The notes under the pieces are model-generated. The model was not told the DNA's origin. It saw only the letters and a program-made list of their open reading frames with translations, and did not search any database. A stretch of 64,000 bases of DNA from Bacillus fungorum (lineage in GTDB: Bacteria > Bacillota > Bacilli > Bacillales > Bacillaceae_G): contig NZ_NWUW01000001.1 in the NCBI RefSeq assembly GCF_002746455.1, forward strand, positions 372,001 through 436,000, read 5' to 3'. A program made the translations under genes and the position numbers. Of the stretch, positions 19,479 through 30,100 are shown one piece after another (positions within the stretch are counted from its first letter, which is position 1; every line of letters begins with the position of its first letter).

Positions 19479-21323
19479 ATGTTGAAAAAACGACAAGATT
19501 TACGTAATATAGCAATTATTGCCCACGTTGACCATGGTAAAACAACACTTGTTGACCAGTTATTACGTCAAGCGGGGACTTTCCGTGCGAACGAACACGT
19601 TGAAGAGCGCGCAATGGATTCAAATGATCTAGAAAGAGAACGCGGTATTACAATTTTAGCGAAAAATACTGCGATTCACTATGAAGATAAAAGAATTAAC
19701 ATTTTAGATACACCTGGTCACGCTGACTTCGGTGGAGAAGTAGAACGTATTATGAAAATGGTTGATGGCGTTTTACTTGTTGTTGATGCATATGAAGGTT
19801 GTATGCCACAAACACGATTTGTTTTAAAGAAAGCTCTTGAGCAAAACTTAACTCCAATCGTAGTTGTAAACAAAATTGACCGTGACTTCGCTCGTCCTGA
19901 TGAAGTAGTTGATGAAGTAATCGACTTATTCATCGAACTTGGTGCAAACGAAGATCAATTAGAGTTCCCAGTTGTATTTGCATCAGCAATGAACGGAACA
20001 GCAAGCTTAGATTCAAACCCAGCAAATCAAGAAGAGAATATGAAATCATTATTTGATACAATTATTGAACATATTCCAGCACCAATTGATAACAGTGAAG
20101 AGCCACTTCAATTCCAAGTAGCACTTCTTGATTACAACGACTATGTTGGACGTATCGGAGTTGGACGCGTATTCCGCGGTACAATGAAGGTTGGACAACA
20201 AGTTGCTTTAATGAAAGTAGACGGAAGTGTGAAACAATTCCGCGTAACAAAATTATTCGGTTACATTGGATTAAAGCGTCAAGAAATTGAAGAAGCAAAA
20301 GCTGGAGATTTAGTAGCTGTTTCTGGTATGGAAGACATTAACGTTGGTGAAACGGTATGTCCGGTTGAGCATGAAGATGCGTTACCATTATTACGTATTG
20401 ATGAGCCAACACTACAAATGACGTTCCTTGTAAATAACAGCCCATTTGCAGGTCGTGAAGGTAAGTACATTACATCTCGTAAAATTGAAGAGCGTCTTCG
20501 TTCACAATTAGAAACAGATGTAAGTTTACGTGTAGACAATACAGATTCTCCTGATGCATGGATCGTATCTGGACGTGGAGAGTTACATTTATCGATTTTA
20601 ATCGAAAATATGCGTCGTGAAGGCTATGAACTACAAGTATCTAAGCCAGAAGTAATTATTAAAGAAGTTGATGGCGTAAGATGTGAGCCTGTAGAGCGTG
20701 TACAAATCGATGTACCTGAAGAATACACTGGTTCTATTATGGAATCTATGGGTGCGCGTAAAGGTGAAATGTTAGATATGGTGAATAACGGAAACGGTCA
20801 AGTTCGCCTTACTTTCATGGTTCCAGCACGTGGTTTAATTGGTTACACAACAGAATTCTTAACATTAACTCGTGGTTACGGTATTTTAAACCATACATTC
20901 GATTGCTACCAACCAGTACACGCTGGACAAGTTGGTGGACGTCGCCAAGGTGTTCTAGTTTCACTTGAAACAGGAAAAGCATCACAATACGGTATTATGC
21001 AAGTTGAAGACCGTGGTGTAATCTTCGTTGAACCAGGTACAGAAGTATATGCTGGTATGATCGTCGGAGAACACACTCGTGAGAATGACTTAACAGTTAA
21101 CGTTGTGAAAATGAAACAACAAACTAACATTCGTTCTGCAACGAAAGATCAAACTTCAACAATGAAAAAACCACGCTTAATGACTTTAGAAGAGTCGTTA
21201 GAGTACTTAAACGATGACGAGTTCTGTGAAGTAACTCCAGAATCAATTCGTTTACGTAAAAAGATTCTTGATAAGAGCGAACGTGAAAGAGCTGCTAAGA
21301 AAAAGAAATCTGTAGAAGCGTAA
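19479..21323 (+). CDS. typA: Ribosome-associated GTPase TypA/BipA
   Basis: A 614-residue translational GTPase that binds the ribosome and helps subunit assembly under stress. G1 is AHVDHGKTTL near residues 15-24, switch I RERGITI near 57, G3 DTPGHADFGGEV near 80, G4 NKIDR near 134. EF-G-like domains II, III and V and the BipA-specific C-terminal domain follow. ATG 19479 was chosen (aggag 7 bases upstream) rather than an earlier TTG. Confidence 0.96.
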   Translation: MLKKRQDLRNIAIIAHVDHGKTTLVDQLLRQAGTFRANEHVEERAMDSNDLERERGITILAKNTAIHYEDKRINILDTPGHADFGGEVERIMKMVDGVLLVVDAYEGCMPQTRFVLKKALEQNLTPIVVVNKIDRDFARPDEVVDEVIDLFIELGANEDQLEFPVVFASAMNGTASLDSNPANQEENMKSLFDTIIEHIPAPIDNSEEPLQFQVALLDYNDYVGRIGVGRVFRGTMKVGQQVALMKVDGSVKQFRVTKLFGYIGLKRQEIEEAKAGDLVAVSGMEDINVGETVCPVEHEDALPLLRIDEPTLQMTFLVNNSPFAGREGKYITSRKIEERLRSQLETDVSLRVDNTDSPDAWIVSGRGELHLSILIENMRREGYELQVSKPEVIIKEVDGVRCEPVERVQIDVPEEYTGSIMESMGARKGEMLDMVNNGNGQVRLTFMVPARGLIGYTTEFLTLTRGYGILNHTFDCYQPVHAGQVGGRRQGVLVSLETGKASQYGIMQVEDRGVIFVEPGTEVYAGMIVGEHTRENDLTVNVVKMKQQTNIRSATKDQTSTMKKPRLMTLEESLEYLNDDEFCEVTPESIRLRKKILDKSERERAAKKKKSVEA

Positions 21324-21330
21324 AAAATAG

Positions 21331-21365
21331 AACAGCTACCTTAAATTAAGGTAGCTGTTTTTTTA
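21331..21365 (+). terminator. Terminator of typA
   Basis: Stem aacagctacctta / taaggtagctgtt followed by TTTTT. Confidence 0.9.
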
Positions 21366-21479
21366 TGTTTATTTTTTAGAATATTTACTCTTTTTTAGTG
21401 GACAGTATTTTTTTCACGGGTTACTCTTGTATTAAGTACATAAAGAAATTTTGTTTTTTATGAGAAGGGGGGATAAATA

Positions 21480-21782
21480 GTGTTAGAAAGAATGTCTTTT
21501 TTTGCGAAATTATGTAAAGTTGATGAAAATCCAGAGCTAGGGATGTGGTTACTGTATGGCATCATTATAATATTAAGTGCACTTGTGTATAATTTAGGTT
21601 TTGCAAGAAAGCTATCCATAATAAAAAATATAGTGATATATATATCGTTAGCGATTGGATGTACAGTTTTAACTTTCTTTGCAGTTTTTTTACCTGTTGG
21701 AGAGGGACTTGTTGTAGCGACAATTGTGCTTGGGATTTATAGATTGCGATTACATCAAGCAAGACAACAAAAAGCAGGGTGA
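21480..21782 (+). CDS. ylaH: YlaH-like membrane protein
   Basis: A 100-residue protein with GTG start, ribosome site ggggg and three membrane helices (about 22-38, 49-66, 68-85), ending in a basic tail. The N-terminal FFAKLCKVDENPELGMWLLY matches the YlaH-like family remembered from Bacillus. It lies directly downstream of typA. Function unknown. Its stop overlaps the upstream leader of the next gene, so the two are likely co-transcribed. Confidence 0.75.
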   Translation: MLERMSFFAKLCKVDENPELGMWLLYGIIIILSALVYNLGFARKLSIIKNIVIYISLAIGCTVLTFFAVFLPVGEGLVVATIVLGIYRLRLHQARQQKAG

Positions 21783-21796
21783 GGGGGCGAAGTTTT

Positions 21797-22072
21797 ATGC
21801 GTTCAGTGCAAGATGCATTATATAATTGGTTAACAATTAAAACAGTTGCCGAAGCACGTCCAGATGATAATGCAGCAAAAGAAACGTATTTACTATTTCA
21901 AAATATGATATATGAAGAGCACAAATTAAAGAATGTGGAAGTTGAAAAGAACGAAGAAATGTATTTGATTTCATATGAAATGAATGGGGAACGAAAATCT
22001 GCACGGTTTCCATTAGAAGCTATTGATTGTTTCTTGGATCAAATGAATCGTGAACCTGAAAAATATAAATAA
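21797..22072 (+). CDS. Uncharacterised small soluble protein downstream of ylaH
   Basis: A 91-residue alpha/beta protein beginning MRSVQDALYNWLTIKTVAEA. No catalytic motif or family is recognised with confidence. ATG 21797 was chosen because agggggcg ends 7 bases before it; an in-frame GTG at 21779 is less well placed. It forms a two-gene unit with ylaH, followed by a terminator shared with ylaI. Confidence 0.65.
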   Translation: MRSVQDALYNWLTIKTVAEARPDDNAAKETYLLFQNMIYEEHKLKNVEVEKNEEMYLISYEMNGERKSARFPLEAIDCFLDQMNREPEKYK

Positions 22073-22101
22073 GTCCTTATCTATATGATTAAGGACTTAT
22101 T
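22070..22101. terminator. Bidirectional terminator before ylaI
   Basis: Stem ataagtcctta / taaggacttat between two converging genes. Confidence 0.8.
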
Positions 22102-22107
22102 TACATT

Positions 22108-22308
22108 TTACCAATCGTCTTCGACTTTTTTATCACGATATAGTCGGAAGTTACCACTTGCATGACGTTCTAGCGTACGTTCTGCAATTCGTTCCGAACA
22201 TTCCATGCACATATATGTATGAATAGGGCGATTACGCAGTTTTTTTGCCGTAGGATTTTCATCATCTAACATATCTTTTTTATCACAAATCATACATTTG
22301 ACTCTCAT
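22108..22308 (-). CDS. ylaI: YlaI family zinc-knuckle protein (DUF2197)
   Basis: A 66-residue protein with two CxxC pairs (CMICD near residues 5-9 and CMECSERI near 34-41) separated by KKLRNRPIHTYM, a probable zinc ribbon. Family DUF2197, function unknown. It has a good ribosome site (gaggtg) and is transcribed on the minus strand, unlike most of its neighbours. Confidence 0.85.
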   Translation of the reverse strand: MRVKCMICDKKDMLDDENPTAKKLRNRPIHTYMCMECSERIAERTLERHASGNFRLYRDKKVEDDW

Positions 22309-22453
22309 TTCGTCACCTCAATACGAATTCTATCAATATAAGTATATCATGGAAGTATAATGTTTTTGAATAATAGCGGGAAAAAATAATATTTTCGCAA
22401 TTCAAAAAATAAGTTATGATAAGGATATATTAAGTATATTTGGAGGTGGAAAT

Positions 22454-22909
22454 ATGGCGAATGTAGTAGAGCCTACATTAACAGATGATTTAGTACAAAT
22501 GTTACGTAAAGAGTGTATTGTTATGGTAGCAACAACAGATTTTGAAAAACAAGTTCCTAACGTAAGTGCTATTTCTTGGGTGTATGCAGTGAGTAAAACT
22601 AGTATTCGATTTGCGGTAGATCAACGTTCTCGTATTGTGGAAAATATACGGCATAGTACTGGGGTGGTATTGACTATAATGGCGAATGAATCCGTATTTT
22701 CCATAAGTGGTGCAGGCGAAATTTTGACTGATAGAATGGAAGGCATTCCTCTAAAATTAACTGTAATAGAAGTAAATGTACAAGAAGTACGTGATGTTAT
22801 GTTTTATGGTGCAAAACTTGCAACTGAACCAACATATGAAAAAACATATGATCTTCGGGCAGCAAAAAAGCTCGATAACCAAGTGTTAGTAGGAATGAAA
22901 GAATTATAA
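22454..22909 (+). CDS. ylaL: Pyridoxamine 5'-phosphate oxidase-like protein YlaL
   Basis: A 151-residue single-domain flavin-binding split-barrel protein. The N-terminal helix (TDDLVQMLRKECIVMVATTD) and SIRFAVDQRSRIVENIRH fit the PNPOx-like fold. The catalytic role in this family is usually unknown; it is unlikely to be the true PdxH. Strong Shine-Dalgarno ggaggtgg. Confidence 0.75.
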   Translation: MANVVEPTLTDDLVQMLRKECIVMVATTDFEKQVPNVSAISWVYAVSKTSIRFAVDQRSRIVENIRHSTGVVLTIMANESVFSISGAGEILTDRMEGIPLKLTVIEVNVQEVRDVMFYGAKLATEPTYEKTYDLRAAKKLDNQVLVGMKEL

Positions 22910-23084
22910 ATGCGATAAATAGGAAAGCCAGTTAGTAACTTTTGTAATTAGTTATTGTGATTTTATGTTAATAATTATAATTAAAAGTAATATATTGAAT
23001 AGAAATGAATAAAAAATAAATAAAAGGTTTAATGGCTATACATTTCGATTCTACCTCGTTTATACGGTACATATAATTATAACA

Positions 23085-23120
23085 ATGGTTCGTCCATATT
23101 TTCTGGATGAAACCCTTGTT
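23085..23120 (+). promoter_or_regulatory. Imperfect stem-loop upstream of phoH2
   Basis: caatggttcgtcca pairs imperfectly with tggatgaaaccctt(g) about 35 bases before the phoH2 ribosome site. This may be a leader hairpin; it lacks a T run, so termination is unlikely. Confidence 0.35.
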
Positions 23121-23155
23121 CTACAAATTTAAAAGTGGAGTCAGGGGGTAACAGG

Positions 23156-24484
23156 TTGGATAAAATTTATGTGTTAGATACGAATGTACTTTTGCAGGAT
23201 CCTTTATCTATTTTTTCATTTGAAACCAATGAAGTAGTGATTCCAGCAGTTGTATTAGAAGAGGTGGATTCGAAAAAACGTTATATGGATGAAGTAGGAC
23301 GAAACGCTCGTTATGTATCTAAGTTAATAGACAAATTTCGTGAAATAGGAAAGCTGCATGAAAGTATTCCGCTAGAAAACGGCGGTACATTTCGTATTGA
23401 ATTAAATCATCGTTCATTTGTTCAACTACAAGATATTTTTGTAGAAAAAACAAATGATAATCGAATTTTAGCTGTAGCAAAAAATCTATCTTTAGAAGAA
23501 CAAGAAAAAGAGGACGGGAAGTCTGTTATTTTAGTAAGTAAAGACGTGCTCGTAAGGGTAAAAGCTGATGCGATTGGTTTGAAGGCGGAAGATTATTTAA
23601 GTGATCGTGTAATTGAAGTAGATAATATATATTCAGGATTTTTAGAAGGATATATATCAAAAGAGCAATTAGATTATTTTTATGAAAAAGGCGAATTGCC
23701 TTTATCCGAAATTGCAAATCATCCTTTTTATCCAAATCAATTTGTAGTAATGAAAGATGCATTAGGAGGATCTAGTTCAGCACTTGGCATTGTTGATCAC
23801 TTAGGTAAGAAGGTAAAGAAACTTATTTTTCACAATGAACAAGTATGGGGAATACGACCACGAAATGTACAGCAAATTATGGGATTAGAATTGTTGCTTC
23901 GTGAAGATATTCCGCTAGTAACATTAACGGGGAAAGCTGGTACAGGAAAAACATTACTAGCTTTAGCTTCGGGGCTCATGCAAACGGAAGATTTAGGACT
24001 ATATAAAAAACTACTCGTTGCAAGGCCAATTGTTCCAGTCGGAAAAGATATCGGTTATTTACCAGGAGAAAAAGAAGAAAAGTTAAGACCGTGGATGCAA
24101 CCGATTTTTGATAATCTAGAGTATTTATTTAATACGAAAAAGCCAGGAGAGTTAGATGCTATTTTAGCTGGAATGGGTTCGATTGAAGTAGAGGCTCTTA
24201 CTTATATACGCGGAAGAAGTATTCCAGATCAGTTCATTATAATTGACGAAGCACAAAATTTAACGAAGCATGAAGTGAAAACGATACTAACAAGGGTAGG
24301 AGAAAAAAGTAAAATCGTATTAATGGGCGATCCTCAGCAAATTGATCATCCGTATTTGGATGAGTATAATAACGGTTTAACATATGTTGTAGAGAAGTTC
24401 AAAGAACAACGTATTAGTGGTCATGTAAAATTTGTTAAAGGGGAGCGATCTAATTTAGCTCAACTAGCAGCAGATTTATTATAA
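23156..24484 (+). CDS. phoH2: PhoH2/YlaK: PIN-domain plus PhoH ATPase
   Basis: A 442-residue fusion of an N-terminal PIN ribonuclease domain (IYVLDTNVLLQDP at residues 4-16, with acidic residues VLEEVDSKK and AVAKNL) and a C-terminal PhoH P-loop ATPase (Walker A LTGKAGTGKTLLA near 260, Walker B FIIIDEAQNLT near 360). Homologues act as ATP-dependent RNA helicase/ribonucleases. TTG 23156 was chosen with ggggg 8 bases upstream; the length then equals B. subtilis YlaK (442, from memory). A strong terminator follows. Confidence 0.9.
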   Translation: MDKIYVLDTNVLLQDPLSIFSFETNEVVIPAVVLEEVDSKKRYMDEVGRNARYVSKLIDKFREIGKLHESIPLENGGTFRIELNHRSFVQLQDIFVEKTNDNRILAVAKNLSLEEQEKEDGKSVILVSKDVLVRVKADAIGLKAEDYLSDRVIEVDNIYSGFLEGYISKEQLDYFYEKGELPLSEIANHPFYPNQFVVMKDALGGSSSALGIVDHLGKKVKKLIFHNEQVWGIRPRNVQQIMGLELLLREDIPLVTLTGKAGTGKTLLALASGLMQTEDLGLYKKLLVARPIVPVGKDIGYLPGEKEEKLRPWMQPIFDNLEYLFNTKKPGELDAILAGMGSIEVEALTYIRGRSIPDQFIIIDEAQNLTKHEVKTILTRVGEKSKIVLMGDPQQIDHPYLDEYNNGLTYVVEKFKEQRISGHVKFVKGERSNLAQLAADLL

Positions 24485-24513
24485 AAGGAGTGAGCCGAGG
24501 CTCACTCCTTTTT
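24483..24513 (+). terminator. Terminator of phoH2
   Basis: Perfect stem aaaaggagtgagc / gctcactcctttt with a 4-base loop and T tail. Confidence 0.9.
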
Positions 24514-24529
24514 CTTCCAAGTATACACT

Positions 24530-25027
24530 TTAAATCATTGTAAATTTACGGATGTTACGGATTGGATTTTGTCTATTAGATCCATCATTGTAATATAGAT
24601 GAACAGGTCCATCCTCTTTTAATGGTTTTCCTTCTTTTGAAAAACCAAGAATAGCATTTTTGACAGTTTCTAATGGAAGCGTTATTGTATGGTCTACTGT
24701 TTCGATCTCGACTTGCGTAGCGTCCTCTAAAATTTCGGCGTTAGCAAGAAATGGATGAAATGGTATACCAAATGTCCCAGTAATCAGTTGTTCTTTTTTA
24801 TATTTCTTTACACTTTGCTGTATTGGCGGGAAGGCAGCACCATCACGGATTTCACGATCCCAATGTTCTGAAGTGTTTTTTAAGTAAGCTTCTAGTTCAG
24901 ACGTGTTTTCTCTCGTTTCATCAAAGTAAGTTGTCAAATCTACTTTTCGATCATCAAAGATCCAAACGGTTGGATCAATAGTGATTGGAAAACGAACTTT
25001 TCCATTAATAAATAAAATTTCGCTCAT
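24530..25027 (-). CDS. Uncharacterised 165-residue protein
   Basis: A soluble alpha/beta protein beginning MSEILFINGKVRFPITIDP and ending IRNIRKFTMI, with Shine-Dalgarno gggggaacc. The strand-rich start (NGKVRFPITIDPTVWIFDDRKVDL), a charged helical centre and the GPVHLYYNDGSNRQNPIRNIRKF tail region suggest a compact domain. I do not recognise the family. It occupies the position between phoH2 and ylaN where B. subtilis carries glsA2 (ylaM), to which it has no resemblance. Confidence 0.6.
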   Translation of the reverse strand: MSEILFINGKVRFPITIDPTVWIFDDRKVDLTTYFDETRENTSELEAYLKNTSEHWDREIRDGAAFPPIQQSVKKYKKEQLITGTFGIPFHPFLANAEILEDATQVEIETVDHTITLPLETVKNAILGFSKEGKPLKEDGPVHLYYNDGSNRQNPIRNIRKFTMI

Positions 25028-25177
25028 TGTGGTTCCCCCATTTGTGTTATACTCCCACTTTTCAGTATAATAGTATTAGACACGGTTGTCACAAAAAATG
25101 TTTCTATTGCAATTTATTAAAACTATCGCTAATATTAATAGATAGGAGAGAGTAGGACGGAAACGGAGGGAATCAAT

Positions 25178-25465
25178 TTGGCGTCTGAGACAGTATCAAA
25201 TCATCAGGAAAAGGCACTAGCCCTTCTACAAGCGGATGCGGAGAAGATTTTAAGACTTATTAAGGTGCAAATGGACCATCTTACAATGCCGCAATGTCCA
25301 TTATATGAAGAAGTGTTAGACACGCAAATGTTTGGACTATCCCGCGAGGTCGATTTTGCAGTTCGCCTTGGTCTTATTGCAGAAGAACAAGGGAAGGCAA
25401 TGTTAGGAGAGCTTGAACGTGAGTTATCTGCACTTCATGAAGCATTTACAAACAAACAACAATAA
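25178..25465 (+). CDS. ylaN: YlaN (UPF0358) protein
   Basis: A 95-residue helical protein with the conserved core [19 protein letters not shown] and [19 protein letters not shown]. YlaN homologues are linked to iron homeostasis through the Fur regulator in Firmicutes. It starts at TTG 25178 with an excellent Shine-Dalgarno (ggaggg, 7 bases). It precedes ftsW as in B. subtilis, separated by a terminator. Confidence 0.9.
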
Positions 25466-25483
25466 CGGGTTCAAATAAGGGGG

Positions 25484-25511
25484 CTCAAACTGAAAAAGTT
25501 TGGGCTTTTTA
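25484..25511 (+). terminator. Terminator of ylaN
   Basis: Stem gctcaaact/agtttgggc followed by TTTTTAT. Confidence 0.8.
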
Positions 25512-25590
25512 TTTGTATAATAAAGCAGGAAGAATCAATGTACATATGGAATACAACAATAATTAAATTGGAACAGAGAGAGGAAATGAA

Positions 25591-26772
25591 ATGAAAAGAG
25601 TATGGAAATCAATGGATTATTCATTATTACTTCCTCTTGTTATCTTATGTGTGTTGGGAGTTATAATGGTATATAGTTCTAGTTCCATTGTCGCGATTTC
25701 ATCGAAATATAACTGGCCAGCAGATTACTTTTTTAAAAAACAATTAGTTGCTCTTGCTATTGGAACGGTAATGCTTGTGATTGTCGTTATAATCCCTTAC
25801 AAATTGTGGAGGAAAAAAATAGTTCTTACAGCAATGGGGTTAGGGAGTATCGGCTTACTAACAGCAGCTTTCCTTTTCGGTAAGGTAATCAATGGTGCAA
25901 AAGGGTGGATACTAGGTATACAACCAGCTGAGTTTGTAAAAATAGCAGTTATTATTACGCTAGCAAGTTTTTTTGCTAAGAAACAAGAGAGGCAAACCCC
26001 TTTTTTCCAAGGGATAATACCTCCCCTATTTGTTGTCGGTGGATCGATGGTATTAATTTTATTACAAAATGACTTAGGGACTGACATATTAATAGGTGGA
26101 ACAGTGTTAATTATGTTCTTCTGTTCAGGAGTTAATGTTAACTTGTGGATAAAAAGATTTTTATTAACATCTGTCGTGTGGATTCCGGCGTTGTATTTTA
26201 TCGGAAATTATAAATTAAGTGACTACCAAAAAGCTCGATTTTCAGTTTTTCTTGATCCATTTAGTGATCCGCAAAAGGATGGATTTCAATTAATAAATTC
26301 ATTTATTGGAATTGCCTCAGGTGGGTTAAATGGTAGAGGATTAGGAAATAGTATACAAAAGTATGGCTACTTACCAGAGCCACAAACGGATTTTATTATG
26401 GCGATTATATCTGAAGAACTAGGTTTTGTAGGTGTAGCTATCATTTTAATCTGTTTATTACTTATTATTATTCGCTCGTTTAGAGTGGCACAAAAGTGTA
26501 AAGACCCATTTGGAAGTTTAATTGCGATTGGAATTGCAAGTTTAATTGGAATACAAACTTTTGTTAATGTTGGTGGTATGTCTGGATTAATACCGCTTAC
26601 AGGAGTACCTTTACCGTTTATTAGTTATGGTGGTAGTTCCTTATTGGCTAATCTAATCGCGATGGGTATATTATTAAATATTGCTAGTCATGTAAAACGA
26701 CAAGAGAAACAACAAAATGAGATAACGAAAGAAAGAGAGCAAGATGGACCACGTCTTGTAGTTGTAAAATAA
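25591..26772 (+). CDS. ftsW: Cell-division SEDS glycosyltransferase FtsW
   Basis: A 393-residue SEDS-family protein with about ten membrane helices that polymerises lipid II at the septum with a partner class B PBP. Conserved elements are GAKGWI near 103, the loop with PEPQTDFIMAIISEELGF near 258-275, and PLPFISYGGSSLLANL near 340. The tail is charged and cytoplasmic. It is positioned between ylaN and pycA as in B. subtilis. Confidence 0.92.
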   Translation: MKRVWKSMDYSLLLPLVILCVLGVIMVYSSSSIVAISSKYNWPADYFFKKQLVALAIGTVMLVIVVIIPYKLWRKKIVLTAMGLGSIGLLTAAFLFGKVINGAKGWILGIQPAEFVKIAVIITLASFFAKKQERQTPFFQGIIPPLFVVGGSMVLILLQNDLGTDILIGGTVLIMFFCSGVNVNLWIKRFLLTSVVWIPALYFIGNYKLSDYQKARFSVFLDPFSDPQKDGFQLINSFIGIASGGLNGRGLGNSIQKYGYLPEPQTDFIMAIISEELGFVGVAIILICLLLIIIRSFRVAQKCKDPFGSLIAIGIASLIGIQTFVNVGGMSGLIPLTGVPLPFISYGGSSLLANLIAMGILLNIASHVKRQEKQQNEITKEREQDGPRLVVVK

Positions 26773-26775
26773 AAA

Positions 26776-26812
26776 ACACATTGTGCTTTAGAGCGCGATG
26801 TGTTTTTTATTT
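26776..26812 (+). terminator. Terminator of ftsW
   Basis: Stem aacacattgtgc...gcgatgtgtt followed by TTTTTATTTT. Confidence 0.8.
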
Positions 26813-26858
26813 TAGAAAGGTTAAATATGATGTATTAATTGGCTGTGATAGCAAAAAA

Positions 26859-26886
26859 TATATCACATTTAATTAAATGTGATATA
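26859..26886. promoter_or_regulatory. 28-bp perfect palindrome upstream of pycA
   Basis: tatatcacatttaa and its exact reverse complement ttaaatgtgatata abut with no loop. A third copy of the TGTGATA half lies at 26844-26850. No T tail follows, so it is a protein-binding candidate rather than a simple terminator. Confidence 0.5.
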
Positions 26887-27103
26887 CAATTAAGTTGTTA
26901 GAAAAGGAATAGTTATGCTATACTATTTTTGTGAAACAAATTGATCAGAAAACTTATCATTTGTTAAAAAATAAGGTATGATGGATAAAAATAAAGTGAA
27001 GCTTTCTAAGTATAATATAATGTAGAAAGTGAAGAACTTCACGCTCTTTATGGTGTGTATATATTTTATCTCTAGAGTGGTAGGAAAGTAGAGGGGGAAA
27101 ATC

Positions 27104-30100
27104 ATGACAAAGCTGCAACGTATTCAAAAAGTATTGGTAGCTAACCGTGGAGAGATTGCAATTCGTGTGTTTCGAGCTTGTTCGGAACTTGGATTAAAAA
27201 CAGTTGCAATCTATTCTAAAGAGGATAGTGGTTCTTATCATCGTTATAAAGCCGATGAGTCCTATTTAGTTGGGGAAGGGAAAAAGCCAATTGATGCTTA
27301 TCTAGATATTGAGGGCATTATTGAGATTGCGAAAAGTAATCATGTAGATGCAATCCACCCTGGATATGGTTTCTTGTCAGAAAATATTCAATTCGCAAAA
27401 CGTTGTGAAGAAGAAGGAATTATCTTTATCGGTCCAAAGAGTAAGCATTTAGATATGTTTGGAGATAAAGTGAAAGCAAGAACACAAGCGCAGCTAGCAC
27501 AAATTCCAGTTATTCCTGGTAGTGATGGTCCAGTAGATTCAATAGAAGAAGTCGAAGAATTTGCTGAAAAGTATGATTACCCGATTATTATTAAAGCTTC
27601 CCTTGGCGGTGGCGGTCGTGGTATGCGTATTGTACGAACTAGTGAAGAATTAAGAGAATCGTATAATAGAGCAAAGTCAGAAGCAAAAGCAGCCTTTGGT
27701 AATGATGAAGTATACGTAGAAAAATTCGTTGAAAAACCTAAACATATAGAAGTTCAAATTTTAGCAGATGAAGAGGGCAATGTTGTTCATTTATACGAGC
27801 GAGACTGTTCTGTACAACGCCGCCATCAAAAAGTAGTAGAAATTGCACCTAGTGTGTCGCTTTCAGATGATTTGCGTCAGCGTATTTGTGATGCCGCTGT
27901 TAAGTTAACGAAAAATGTAAATTATTTAAACGCAGGAACAGTTGAATTCCTTGTAAAAGATGATAATTTCTATTTCATTGAAGTAAATCCACGTGTTCAA
28001 GTAGAACATACGATTACAGAAATGATTACAGGGGTAGATATCGTTCAATCACAAATTTTAATAGCTGATGGACATGCATTACATAGTAAAATGGTAGGCG
28101 TTCCGAAGCAAGAGGAAGTTGTTGTGCATGGATTTGCAATCCAATCTCGTGTAACGACTGAAGATCCACTAAATAATTTCATGCCGGATACAGGGAAAAT
28201 TATGGCATACCGATCAGGTGGGGGCTTTGGAGTTCGTCTTGATACAGGTAATAGTTTCCAAGGCGCTGTTATTACACCGTACTATGATTCTTTACTTGTA
28301 AAAGTTACAACATGGGCGCTTACTTTTGAACAAGCTGCTGCAAAAATGGAACGTAACTTAAAAGAATTCCGTATTCGTGGTATTAAAACAAATATTCCAT
28401 TCCTAGAGAATGTAGTAAAACATAAAAACTTCTTATCAGGGGAATATGATACTTCATTTATTGATGCGTCACCTGAACTATTCTTGTTCCCGAAACGTAA
28501 AGACCGCGGAACGAAAATGTTAAATTACATTGGGACAGTAACAGTAAATGGCTTCCCAGGAGTAGGGAAAAAAGAGAAACCAATTTTCCCAGATGCTCGT
28601 ATACCGAATGTATTACATTCAGAGCCGATTCAAAATGGAACGAAACAAATTTTGGATGAGCGTGGAGCAGATGGATTAGTAAAATGGGTACAAGATCAAA
28701 AACGTGTACTTTTAACGGATACAACATTCCGTGATGCGCATCAGTCATTACTTGCGACGCGTATTCGTACAAAAGATTTGCATCAAATTGCAGAGCCGAC
28801 AGTGAGAATGTTACCGAACTTATTCTCAGCGGAAATGTGGGGCGGTGCAACGTTTGATGTTGCATATCGTTTCTTAAAAGAAGATCCATGGGAACGATTA
28901 CTAGATCTTCGTGAAAAAATGCCAAACGTTTTATTCCAAATGTTACTTCGTTCTTCAAACGCAGTTGGTTATAAAAACTATCCCGATAATTTAATTCAAA
29001 AGTTTGTGGAATGTTCTGCTCAAGCTGGAATTGATGTGTTCCGTATTTTTGATAGCTTAAACTGGGTAGAAGGTATGAGAGTTGCAATTGATGCTGTACG
29101 AGATACTGGTAAAATTGCAGAAGCAACTATGTGCTACACAGGAGATATTCATGATCCGTTACGTAGTAAATATGATTTGAATTACTATAAAAACTTAGCA
29201 AAAGAGTTAGAAGCATCAGGTGCTCACATTTTAGGCATTAAAGATATGGCTGGCTTACTAAAACCGAATGCAGCATATGATTTAGTTTCAGCATTAAAAG
29301 AGACGGTATCGATTCCGATTCACTTGCACACACATGATACGAGTGGGAATGGTATATTAACGTATACGAAAGCGATTGAAGCAGGTGTTGATATTGTCGA
29401 TGTAGCAGTAAGCTCTATGGCTGGTCAAACGTCACAACCAAGTGCGAACACGCTATACTATGCGTTAGGTGGAAACGAAAGACAGCCAGACGTTAATATA
29501 GATTCATTAGAAAAACTATCTCATTACTGGGAAGATGTACGTAAATACTATGCACCGTTTGAAAGTGGTATGAATGCTCCTCATACAGAGGTATATATGC
29601 ACGAAATGCCAGGCGGACAATATAGCAATTTACAACAACAAGCGAAAGCGGTTGGTTTAGGAGATCGCTTCGATGAAGTAAAAGTAATGTACCGACGTGT
29701 GAATGACATGTTTGGTGACATCGTTAAAGTAACGCCATCATCTAAAGTTGTAGGTGATATGGCATTATTTATGGTTCAAAATCACTTAACAGAACAAGAT
29801 GTTTTAGAGCGTGGGCATGCTATGGACTTCCCAGGATCTGTTGTTGAAATGTTCTCAGGAGATTTAGGACAACCATATGGTGGTTTCCCGAAAAAGTTAC
29901 AAGAAATTATTTTAAAAGGGAAAGAACCATTAACAGTAAGACCGGGTGAATTATTAGAGCCGATAGATTTTGACGCGTTAAAAGAAGAGCTATTCCATAA
30001 ACTTGGACGCGAAGTGACGATTTTTGATGTCGTTGCATATGCATTATATCCAAAAGTATTTATGGATTATGAAAAAGTTGCTGAGCTTTATGGAAATGTA

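Noticed and set aside
28458..29126. 222-codon minus-strand frame
   Set aside because: A shadow inside pyruvate carboxylase; no ribosome site or domain.
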